From Croceimicrobium sp963977415 (GTDB lineage: Bacteria; Bacteroidota; Bacteroidia; Flavobacteriales; Schleiferiaceae): a DNA stretch of 64,000 nt. The position numbers and the translations under genes were made by a program. The notes under the pieces are model-generated. The model was not told the origin of the DNA. It did no database searches and worked only from the letters and a program-made list of their open reading frames with translations. Positions 55,532-63,284 of the stretch are shown here, in pieces. The stretch spans positions 62,001-126,000 of the forward strand of contig CAXBOS010000006.1 of NCBI GenBank assembly GCA_963977415.1. The letters are read 5' to 3'. Position 1 is the first letter of the stretch, and every line of letters begins with the position of its first letter.

Positions 55532-56818
55532 ATGAAAAAAGTTCTTACTCCTCTAGCTAATGCCGTGCTTGTACTTTTCTTTTTATCCACCTTTGGTTGG
55601 CTGATAAAAAGTATCACTCAGGGCGAAAAGCTTTTGGGCGACACCACCTCTGATGCTTTACTAAGCTTTGTAAGCTTTTTCGATTTGTTTGAAGAAACAG
55701 TAGAAGAAGTACAAAAACTGCCCGAAACTTTTGTCCCCACGCCTACAGATTTTGAACCGGTGAACAAATTAGACGAAGACCTTTTCGCTCTGGTTTCCTA
55801 TTCGAATAAGCGAAAGCAACGAAGAGTAGAACTACGAAACCTGAAAAATGATTCCATCTTAATTTCTTGGAATATTAAAAACAAGCAACAGGAGCACGAC
55901 CGCATTATGGACCCTCTGCTTTTACCGAATAAAACTTTGGTTTATTCCTTTAATGGGGTAACGGGTTTGTTCGCCTTGGACTCGACAGGTAAAAAACTTT
56001 GGCATCAAGATACTATCGTGCATCATCATGCGATGAACCTAGATAGCGCGGGTAATATTTGGGCTTGCAGCTATACCGAAGAAGATCATTGGTATATTAT
56101 CTACCAGGGTTTGTATCGGTCCGATGAAACAGAGATACGCTATATCGATAATAGTGTATCTCGGCTAGACCCCAATACGGGCGAGGTGACTTTTCACAAA
56201 TCGATTAGTGAAATTTTAAGGGATAATAACTTGTCTAATCTTATTATAAAATCGTCCAGCCTTGATGATCCATTGCACCTTAATGATGTGCAGCCCGCTT
56301 TAAAAACCACCGCCTATTACAAAGAGGGGGATCTGTTTTTAAGCTTGCGAAATATTTCCACTATTCTTCATTACCGCCCTTCCACCAATAAAATTTTAGA
56401 AGTTATTGACGGTATTTTTTACTGCCAGCACGACGTAGACTTTTTAGACGATCATACCATTTATTTCTTCAATAATAACGGCCACACTATTCGTCCTAAA
56501 ACCCCTACTAATTGGCCCATTGGCACTAAAATTCAAGACCTAGGTACTTTTTATTCTAATATTATGGCCTACGATTTAGCCACGAAAGAGTTTTACTACC
56601 TCGAAGATTCTAGCTTCAGCGACAATGAAATTTTCACCTTAACCGAGGGTATGTCTGAGGTATTGGAAAACGGAAATGTTTTTGTGGAAGAACAAAACTC
56701 GGGTTTACTTTGGGTTTTAAAGGAAGGACAAGTAATTTACAAAAATGTGCTTCCTTCGCAGCATGAGGGTCATCATCACCTACCTAATTGGACCCGCATT
56801 ATAAAAGATTTTAATTGA
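55532..56818 (+). CDS. Arylsulfotransferase (ASST)-like membrane-anchored protein
   Basis: A 428-residue protein with an N-terminal membrane segment (NAVLVLFFLSTFGWLI) and a beta-propeller body outside the cytoplasm. Two blocks resemble the arylsulfotransferase/ASST family: IVHHHAMNLDSAGNIWACSY and FYCQHDVDFLDDHTIYFFNN, with the His-rich strands that carry the sulfate in true ASST. Such enzymes transfer sulfate between phenolic compounds without PAPS. Its stop codon overlaps the start of a 46-residue membrane peptide gene (ATGA), and a PAPS-type sulfotransferase follows, so the three act together. Enzymatic activity is inferred. Confidence 0.8.
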   Translation: MKKVLTPLANAVLVLFFLSTFGWLIKSITQGEKLLGDTTSDALLSFVSFFDLFEETVEEVQKLPETFVPTPTDFEPVNKLDEDLFALVSYSNKRKQRRVELRNLKNDSILISWNIKNKQQEHDRIMDPLLLPNKTLVYSFNGVTGLFALDSTGKKLWHQDTIVHHHAMNLDSAGNIWACSYTEEDHWYIIYQGLYRSDETEIRYIDNSVSRLDPNTGEVTFHKSISEILRDNNLSNLIIKSSSLDDPLHLNDVQPALKTTAYYKEGDLFLSLRNISTILHYRPSTNKILEVIDGIFYCQHDVDFLDDHTIYFFNNNGHTIRPKTPTNWPIGTKIQDLGTFYSNIMAYDLATKEFYYLEDSSFSDNEIFTLTEGMSEVLENGNVFVEEQNSGLLWVLKEGQVIYKNVLPSQHEGHHHLPNWTRIIKDFN

Positions 56819-56958
56819 TGAGCACTTTATTATACATCGGCCCAGGCATGGGTTTAGGCACCATTATCTTGGTTTTTGTAATTGGTGGAATCGTGCTATT
56901 TTCCTTTGGCTATATTATTTGGCTTAAGCTAAAGCGCTTCTTTAAAAAGGATAAATAA
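56818..56958 (+). CDS. 46-residue single-span membrane protein in the sulfotransferase operon
   Basis: A small gene with ATG at 56818 overlapping the upstream stop (ATGA) and a TAA at 56956-56958 overlapping the next ATG (TAATG). The translation starts STLLYIGPGMGLGTIILVF, continues through a hydrophobic span ending FSFGYIIWLK, and closes with the basic tail LKRFFKKDK. The double overlap gives good support that it is real. It has one membrane helix with a glycine-rich face and positive C-terminus inside. It may be a scaffold or subunit for its neighbours; I know no family. Confidence 0.75.
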   Translation: MSTLLYIGPGMGLGTIILVFVIGGIVLFSFGYIIWLKLKRFFKKDK

Positions 56959-58361
56959 TGCTCTATTACCTAGCCTTAGGGCTTAGTAGTTTTTTAAGTT
57001 TTCTGATGCTAAAATGGCGCCGCCAACAATTTTACCGCTTGGCCGAAAACAGCGTCTCCTTGCTTAATACGCTTATTTCTAGCGAAGACGATGATCAAAA
57101 GTTGGAGGCCATGCAAAAGCAGACCACTAACCTTTTGATTAGCCTTGTATCTTTTATCGCCCTTTTAATTTTCGCCCTCCTTATTATCCTTACACCAGCC
57201 TTAACTTTTGGCTATTGGCAAACAGGGGAATGGGCCATCATCAGTCTCACGAGCTGGCAAGAGGTGCTCAGTATTTCCATCGGTGCGAGCTTAGTTTTTA
57301 TTCCAATTTCTCCTAAAAACACATCTAGCTACAGCGAACTATCGCAACTGCTACACCGCCTTGCTTTAAATAACTATTTTATTGGTTTGAAGCTTTTCCG
57401 AAGAGAGGCTAAGCAGAAAAAAAAGCAAGGCATAACCGCGAAAGAGGAGTTTGTTATCGTTTCGGGCTTGGCGCGGGCGGGCACCACAAGCTTAATGAAT
57501 CATCTACTGAAAGTGGAGGGGTTTGCTTCCTTAAGTTATGCTAATATGCCCTTTCTATTGGCTCCTAATTCTTGGCGAAAAATCTATCATCCCAGCGACA
57601 AAAGCACGAAAGAACGCAGTCATAAAGACGGAATAAAAATAGGCTTAAACTCTAACGAGGCCCTGGAAGAGTATTTCTTTAAGGCGCTTTCGCAAGATGC
57701 GTATTTAAAGGCAGATCGTTTAAAAGAGTACGCCCTTTCGGAAGATGAGTACCATGATTATTTGTCCTATCAAAGTCTAATGCGCAATAGCCCGACCGAG
57801 ATCTATTTAGCCAAAAACAATAATTTCTTACTGCGCTATAAAAGTGTGCGAGCTTATAATGCCAAGTTTTTATTTGTGGTTCTATTTCGCAATCCTCTTT
57901 TGCATGCTACCTCCCTTTTAGAGAAGCATTTATACTACAGTGAACTGCAGAATGAAGATCCTTTTGTAGAAGAATACATGAATTGGCTGGGGCATCACGA
58001 ATTTGGTTTAAGCCAAAAAGCCTTTCAATTTGGAGAAAAGGAGCCGCCGCAAGGTGATAAAAGCAGTTTAGACTACTGGTTGAAAATTTGGTTAAATTAT
58101 TACCAATACACCTTGCCAATTGAGGATGCGCAAAGCCTATTTATTCCCTACGAAAGCTTGTGTGCAAATCCACAAGAAAATCTAGAATTAATTTTGGGGA
58201 AATTAGATGCGCGTCTTCCTTCGCCTGCGGTGGAGCCCTTTACCAATCTGCGTAAGCACAGCGATAAATACCCCTACCAAGAAGCGCTAATGCAAGAAGC
58301 GATGAAGCTCTACCAAAGCTTACAAAGCAAGGCAGAGCTTCAGTTTTCTAAGCCTTATTAA
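56958..58361 (+). CDS. Membrane-anchored PAPS-dependent sulfotransferase
   Basis: A 467-residue protein. Membrane segments lie near residues 1-20 and at about 57-85 (LISLVSFIALLIFALLIILT). The sulfotransferase domain begins with the PAPS 5'-phosphosulfate loop IVSGLARAGTTSLMNHLLK (about 166) and has the 3'-phosphate region FLFVVLFRNPLLHATSLLEK (about 297). FIPYESLCANPQENL is typical of Sulfotransfer_3-type enzymes. The acceptor is unknown. The last four bases overlap the 3' end of the convergent KAS III-like gene. Confidence 0.88.
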   Translation: MLYYLALGLSSFLSFLMLKWRRQQFYRLAENSVSLLNTLISSEDDDQKLEAMQKQTTNLLISLVSFIALLIFALLIILTPALTFGYWQTGEWAIISLTSWQEVLSISIGASLVFIPISPKNTSSYSELSQLLHRLALNNYFIGLKLFRREAKQKKKQGITAKEEFVIVSGLARAGTTSLMNHLLKVEGFASLSYANMPFLLAPNSWRKIYHPSDKSTKERSHKDGIKIGLNSNEALEEYFFKALSQDAYLKADRLKEYALSEDEYHDYLSYQSLMRNSPTEIYLAKNNNFLLRYKSVRAYNAKFLFVVLFRNPLLHATSLLEKHLYYSELQNEDPFVEEYMNWLGHHEFGLSQKAFQFGEKEPPQGDKSSLDYWLKIWLNYYQYTLPIEDAQSLFIPYESLCANPQENLELILGKLDARLPSPAVEPFTNLRKHSDKYPYQEALMQEAMKLYQSLQSKAELQFSKPY

Positions 58362-59422
58362 ACGCGATAAGTTATCGCATTAATGCTCATTCCGGCGCCT
58401 ACGGAGGCCAATAAAATTACGTCGCCTTCCTCTAAACTATGTCCTTGTAGTTTTCCCTTGCGGAGAAGATCCAATAAAGTAGGAACAGTAGCCACCGAGC
58501 TATTGCCCAAAAGGTGAATACTCATAGGCATAATATCTTCGGGCGCTTGTTTTTTATAGAGGCGGAAAAAGCGTTTAATAATCGCTTCATCCATTTTTTC
58601 ATTCGCCTGATGAATCAAAACTTTTTTGACTTGGTCGATAGATAAACCGCTTCTATCCAAGCAAGTTTTCATGGCGGCCGGCACATGAGTTAGGGCAAAC
58701 TGAAAAATCTTCTGCCCCTTCATTTTTATATAGCGCGTTTGATCCGCAGTATTCGGATCATTGCTTACGTCGTACGATAAGTAATAGGCCTCATCGCTAG
58801 TAAATGTTTGCGAGGCGGTACTTAATATGCCGCGTTTTAAATCGTTTTTACGCGCTTCTACCACAGCGGCACCGGCGCCATCAGCAAAAATCATGGAGTC
58901 GCGATCGTGTGGATCGAGCTTACGCGAAAGCGTTTCTGCGCCAATTACCAAATAACGCTCCCCTTGTTGTGCCTTAATATAATTATAGGCCAGAATCATC
59001 GCCTGTACCCATCCTGGGCAACCGTATAAAATATCAAAGGCAATGCAATTGGGGTTTTCAATTTTAAGATCGTGCTTCACGCGAGTGGCTAAGCTGGGTA
59101 AAATATCCGACTGAATTTTTCCGTGGGGAATGTTCCCAAAATTATGGGCCACGATAATTCCGTCTAGCGTTTCAGGGTTTATGCCCGCATCGGCGATGGC
59201 CCTTTGTGCCGCTAAGGTACCTAAGTCGCTGGTTTGCTGATCGGCCTTCGCATAACGCCTTTCTTCAATGCCCGTTATTTCCTTAAACTTATCGATGGTC
59301 AATTGCGGCTCTTGATCAATTTTATCGCCTTTGGGCGTAAAAAAGATATGTTCTAGGAACTCGCTGTTCGGCACTTTTACATCGGGAATATAACTGCCTG
59401 TTCCGGTGATTTCTAAATTCAT
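58358..59422 (-). CDS. KAS III-like 3-oxoacyl synthase, second copy
   Basis: A 354-residue ketoacyl synthase III relative, distinct from fabH at 3592-4578. The active-site Cys lies in DILYGCPGWVQ (about 136), the His in LIHQANEKM and the Asn in LGNSSVAT, so condensation should be possible. An insertion (HIFFTPKGDKIDQEPQLTID) near the N-terminus, absent from housekeeping FabH, suggests a specialised acyl donor or product. It converges on the sulfotransferase gene with a 4-base overlap. It may participate in a secondary lipid or aryl-polyene-like pathway; that is speculation. Confidence 0.88.
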   Translation of the reverse strand: MNLEITGTGSYIPDVKVPNSEFLEHIFFTPKGDKIDQEPQLTIDKFKEITGIEERRYAKADQQTSDLGTLAAQRAIADAGINPETLDGIIVAHNFGNIPHGKIQSDILPSLATRVKHDLKIENPNCIAFDILYGCPGWVQAMILAYNYIKAQQGERYLVIGAETLSRKLDPHDRDSMIFADGAGAAVVEARKNDLKRGILSTASQTFTSDEAYYLSYDVSNDPNTADQTRYIKMKGQKIFQFALTHVPAAMKTCLDRSGLSIDQVKKVLIHQANEKMDEAIIKRFFRLYKKQAPEDIMPMSIHLLGNSSVATVPTLLDLLRKGKLQGHSLEEGDVILLASVGAGMSINAITYRV

Positions 59423-59570
59423 TGTCTTGGTTTTATACTCAAAGGAAAGAAATTTATTAGCTAAAAAGAGCCTTTATCTTTAAATATTAAGCGGATATGA
59501 AATAAATGTCAAGTTTTTCCAACCTTTTAATTTGTTTAACGTTACCTTAAAAACATTAAACAACAACATA

Positions 59571-60569
59571 ATGAGAAAATTACTTTTTAGCAGCCTTCTT
59601 TTGGCTTTCAGTTCCATGTTCATTTTAACGGGTTGTTCCGACGACGACGATGATCAACCAGCACCCGCAGCACCCAAATCCCTTACGCAAACAGTAGCAG
59701 GCGATGCGCGCTTTAGCATTTTAGTAGATGCATTGACTCGTACTGGCTTAGACGCAACCTTAGACGCAGCAGGAACATACACTGTATTTGCTCCTACCAA
59801 TGAGGCTTTTACCGCTTTATTAGGTGACTTGCAATTGGCCGATTTAGATGCTTTAGAAGCGGCTTTAACCACTGCTGGTTTACGTGATGTTTTATTATAC
59901 CACGTTTTAGGGGTAACCGCTAAAGCTAGCGATGTAAGCACAGGTTACTACAGTACTGCTTCGGTAAACTCTGCTGGTAACAATTTAAGCTTGTACGCGG
60001 CAGTGGGAAGTAATGTTGTTTTAAACGACGTTGCGACGGTAACACAAACCGATATTACCGCCTCCAATGGTGTAGCACACGTAATTGATGCCGTTATTCT
60101 TCCCTTAAGTGTACATGGCCTAGTTGCTTTAAATAGTGATTACTCTTCTTTAGGCGCGGCATTAAGTCTTGCTGACGGAAACTTAGATGAAGTATTAGCA
60201 GGTAATGCGGGTAGATATACTGTATTTGCGCCCAACAATGCTGCTTTTGATGATATTGTTGCCGCCACTCCTGGTGTAAACAACTTAGCCGAATTAGTAT
60301 CTGCTCTTGGCACAGATGGTTTAGCGCAAGTACTTCTTTACCACGTAGTAGCTGGTGACGTTTTAGCCGGCGATTTAAGCACCGGTAACGTAAACACTTT
60401 AGCCGAAAACATGGGTACTGCTTTAACTTTCTTTGTGAATATTAATAGCGCAGGTGTAAGCATCATTGATAACAACGCTGATACTGATGATGCCACTGTA
60501 ACTGGAACCGACGTAATTGGTACCAACGGGGCACTACACTTTGTTAATGCTGTTTTATTACCACAATAG
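59571..60569 (+). CDS. Fasciclin (FAS1) domain lipoprotein, two domains
   Basis: From the ATG at 59571 it is 332 residues with a lipoprotein signal (LLFSSLLLAFSSMFILTGC) and an acidic linker (SDDDDDQ) that in Bacteroidota may favour surface export. An ATG at 59532 would add a non-signal extension. Two FAS1 domains follow: residues about 45-185 (YTVFAPTNEAFTALL, LLYHVLG) and 190-332 (YTVFAPNNAAFDDIV, LLYHVVAG). FAS1 proteins mediate adhesion. Confidence 0.92.
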   Translation: MRKLLFSSLLLAFSSMFILTGCSDDDDDQPAPAAPKSLTQTVAGDARFSILVDALTRTGLDATLDAAGTYTVFAPTNEAFTALLGDLQLADLDALEAALTTAGLRDVLLYHVLGVTAKASDVSTGYYSTASVNSAGNNLSLYAAVGSNVVLNDVATVTQTDITASNGVAHVIDAVILPLSVHGLVALNSDYSSLGAALSLADGNLDEVLAGNAGRYTVFAPNNAAFDDIVAATPGVNNLAELVSALGTDGLAQVLLYHVVAGDVLAGDLSTGNVNTLAENMGTALTFFVNINSAGVSIIDNNADTDDATVTGTDVIGTNGALHFVNAVLLPQ

Positions 60570-60614
60570 TAATTGAGCTTTAAAAGCTAGTTATTCAATA
60601 AACGCTTTACAATA

Positions 60615-60649
60615 AAAAGGCCGCTAGTCGTAACGATTAGCGGCCTTTT
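60615..60649. terminator. Bidirectional terminator between the fasciclin and prolyl oligopeptidase genes
   Basis: Twelve-base perfect stem AAAAGGCCGCTA / TAGCGGCCTTTT with an inner TCG/CGA pair. A and T runs on both sides serve both converging genes. Confidence 0.92.
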
Positions 60650-60670
60650 ACTTTGCTCTTTACTTATTGT

Positions 60671-62854
60671 TTATTCAGCACTCGCTTGCGCAGATGCGTA
60701 GGGATGCGGTAGTTTTTCATAGCCCATATTATAAAGCATGAAAGACCATTTATCCGCTTGCTCCTGAATAATCTTATCAGTAGGTTTTCCCGCACCGTGG
60801 CCTGCATTGGTTTCAATGCGGATCAAAACTGGGTTTGCACCTTCGTGCGCATCCTGTAAAGCCGCCGCAAACTTAAAGCTGTGGGCAGGTACCACGCGAT
60901 CATCATGGTCTCCGGTAGTTACCATAGTAGCAGGATACTCCGTTCCTTTCTTCAAATTATGAACTGGCGAATACCCGTAGAGGTAATCAAACATCTCCTT
61001 GCTGTCTTCCGATGTACCGTAATCAGTATGCCAGCCTGCACCTGAAGTGAACTTATGGTAACGTAGCATGTCTAGCACTCCTACTGCAGGGAAGGCTACC
61101 GCCATCAAATCGGGGCGCTGAGTCATTACAGCACCCACCAATAAACCGCCGTTAGATCCGCCTTCAATGGCTAGTTTAGCCTTAGAAGTATATCCTTCAG
61201 AAATCAAGTATTCGCCAGCGGCGATAAAATCATCAAACACATTTTGCTTCTTCATTTTAGTTCCAGCTTGGTGCCAAGCTTCACCGTACTCGCCACCGCC
61301 ACGTATATTGGCCACTGCAAATACTCCACCTTGCTCTAAGAAAACGATATTACTGGTTCTAAAACCGGGTGTTAAACTAACATTGAAACCTCCGTAACCA
61401 TATAGTAAAGTGGGGTTGGATCCATCGAGGTTTAAGCCTTTTTTATAGGTAATAATCATCGGTACTTTTGTACCATCCTTAGAAGTGTAAAACACCTGCT
61501 TAGACTCGTATTGCTCCGAATCAAAATCTACGGCTGATTTACGATAAAGCTCTGACTTACCACTAGCGATATTATACTTAAAAGTAGATGCGGGATACAC
61601 GTAATTAGTGAAGGAATAATAAATTTCTTCATCATCCCAATTACCGCCAAATCCACCAGCAGAACCTGGCCCAGGCAATTCAATTTCACGCTCTAATTCA
61701 CCGTTTATATTGTATTGAAAAACTTTGTTTACCGCATCAATCATATAAATGGCAAAAAACTTACCTCCCGCGGTGCCCACATTTAAAACATTTTCCGTTT
61801 CCGGGATAAGATCTACCCAATTTTCCGGTGCTAACATGGAGAAGCTCGTTTTAACCACTTTTTGGTTCGGAGCATTTAGGTTGGTCGATAAGTATAAATC
61901 TTCCCCTTCGGTATGAATAATAGATTGATCACTATCGAAACCGGTAACTATCGGTAAAATTTGCGCTTGGGGATCGTTAAGTTTTTGGATGTAAAGCTCA
62001 TTGCCGGTGGTAGATTCAGCCGCTGAAATAACCAAATACTGCTGATCTTCGGTAACATAACCACCCACATAGCGTCTTATCATTGCTTCGCCGCCAAAGA
62101 TTAGTTCATCTTCTGCCTGAGCACTACCCAATTTATGAAAATAGAGCTTATGCGTATTAGTTAAACCCGTTAACTGGCTACCGCCTTTGGGTTTATCATA
62201 ACTACTGTAGTAAAATCCTTCATTTCCACGCCAAGAAAGCCCAGAAAATTTAACATCCATTAAAGTGTCGCCTATCACTTTCGTAGATGCGGCATCCATA
62301 ATGATTACCTTTCTCCAATCGGAACCGCCTTCTGAGATCTGGTAGGCACAGAGCGAGCCATCCTTGCTGAAGCTTAGTCCACCTAAAGAACTACTGCCGT
62401 CTTCTGCGAAGGTATTGGGATCTAAAAATACTTGAGCGGAATCCATATTGCCACCTTTGGGGAAACGGTATAAAACCGATTGGTTTTGCAGTCCGTCGTT
62501 CTTAGAAAAATAGGTGAAGTCGCCATGGTCTGTAGGAGAAGAAATCTTTTCGTAGTTCCATAATTTGGTCATTTGCTCTTTCAACTCATCGCGGTAAGTA
62601 ATACCTTCTAAATAGCCAAAGGTGAGTTTGTTTTCCGCTTTAACCCATTCTTCTGTTTCTGGAGCACGATCATCTTCTAACCAACGGTAAGGATCCGCCA
62701 CCATAGTGCCAAAGTAATCCTCAATAACGCTGGTGTCTTTGCGTGTTTCTGGATAATCTAATGCCATTTTCTCGTCTTGTTTAGCTTCTTGTGGTGCACA
62801 GCTGCTAAGCACAGCCAATGCTAATACAGCACCCGTAATTTTTAAGTGTTTCAT
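60671..62854 (-). CDS. Prolyl oligopeptidase (S9A) lipoprotein
   Basis: A serine peptidase that cleaves peptides after proline. The 727-residue precursor has a lipoprotein signal (TGAVLALAVLSSC) and the S9 N-terminal propeller (about 30-430). The alpha/beta-hydrolase domain carries the nucleophile Ser in GGSNGGLLVG (about 566), Asp in DHDDRVVP (about 649) and His in AGHGAGK (about 683). The opening YPETRKDTSVIEDYFGTMVA with DPYRWLED is typical of POP. Envelope localisation fits roles in peptide scavenging. Confidence 0.95.
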   Translation of the reverse strand: MKHLKITGAVLALAVLSSCAPQEAKQDEKMALDYPETRKDTSVIEDYFGTMVADPYRWLEDDRAPETEEWVKAENKLTFGYLEGITYRDELKEQMTKLWNYEKISSPTDHGDFTYFSKNDGLQNQSVLYRFPKGGNMDSAQVFLDPNTFAEDGSSSLGGLSFSKDGSLCAYQISEGGSDWRKVIIMDAASTKVIGDTLMDVKFSGLSWRGNEGFYYSSYDKPKGGSQLTGLTNTHKLYFHKLGSAQAEDELIFGGEAMIRRYVGGYVTEDQQYLVISAAESTTGNELYIQKLNDPQAQILPIVTGFDSDQSIIHTEGEDLYLSTNLNAPNQKVVKTSFSMLAPENWVDLIPETENVLNVGTAGGKFFAIYMIDAVNKVFQYNINGELEREIELPGPGSAGGFGGNWDDEEIYYSFTNYVYPASTFKYNIASGKSELYRKSAVDFDSEQYESKQVFYTSKDGTKVPMIITYKKGLNLDGSNPTLLYGYGGFNVSLTPGFRTSNIVFLEQGGVFAVANIRGGGEYGEAWHQAGTKMKKQNVFDDFIAAGEYLISEGYTSKAKLAIEGGSNGGLLVGAVMTQRPDLMAVAFPAVGVLDMLRYHKFTSGAGWHTDYGTSEDSKEMFDYLYGYSPVHNLKKGTEYPATMVTTGDHDDRVVPAHSFKFAAALQDAHEGANPVLIRIETNAGHGAGKPTDKIIQEQADKWSFMLYNMGYEKLPHPYASAQASAE

Positions 62855-62888
62855 AAAATAGTTTTTAGGATAGGGTTTTGTCGGCTCA

Positions 62889-62922
62889 CAAATATACGTT
62901 CAAAAATCGCAAGGCTTGCAAA
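62889..62922 (-). promoter_or_regulatory. Promoter of the prolyl oligopeptidase gene
   Basis: On the minus strand TTTG (62919-62922), a 22-base spacer and TATATTTG (62889-62896), matching TTTG / TAnnTTTG, 34 bases before the ATG. Confidence 0.55.
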
Positions 62923-62949
62923 TAGCCATCTGCCTTGAGCAAGAACCTT

Positions 62950-63216
62950 TAAACCTGAGTTCGGCGTAAAATTAGGCCTCAGACCTCTTATAAATAGTGG
63001 GTTTTAAGTCGAAGCACTGAAGCAATAGCGGGCTATTGCGAAGGTCTAAGGCGCCAAAAACTGCTTTTTAGAAGAGGCTTACAAGTTTTTTCCAATAAAA
63101 GCGAAAATCCTGCATCTAGCTCATTTGCTGTAGCCCGCTACAGCTGCACGATCCAGACTAGTCTTTTCCTTTTATTGAAAATCTGAGGCTATAATTTTAG
63201 GTCTAACTCAGGTTTT
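62950..63216 (-). mobile_element. MITE-like non-coding element, copy B (inverted)
   Basis: A reverse-complement relative of the element at 38197-38461, roughly 80% identical by eye over its full length. The ends TAAACCTGAGTTCGG (left) and CCTAAAATTATAGCCTCAG (read on the minus strand, right) are terminal inverted repeats. The internal palindromes GCAATAGCGGGCTATTGC (63022-63039) and CTGTAGCCCGCTACAG (63128-63143) are unchanged relative to copy A. No open frame spans it. Confidence 0.75.
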
Positions 63217-63225
63217 AAAATTGCC

Positions 63226-63262
63226 AAAAAAAAAGCGCCCTGACATTTCTGCCAGAGCGCTT
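63226..63262 (-). terminator. Terminator of the T9SS gene at the right edge
   Basis: Minus-strand stem with outer AGCGC / GCGCT and inner CTG/CAG pairs, followed by nine T (A run at 63226-63234). Confidence 0.88.
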
Positions 63263-63284
63263 AGTTGATATTAAATCAATCTGA

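Larger units (their letters stand above)
62855..63284. other. Intergenic stretch holding promoter, MITE-like copy B and a terminator
   Basis: The 430-base gap between two same-strand genes contains the peptidase promoter (62889-62922), the inverted element copy (62950-63216) and a terminator for the gene on its right (63226-63262). Confidence 0.75.
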
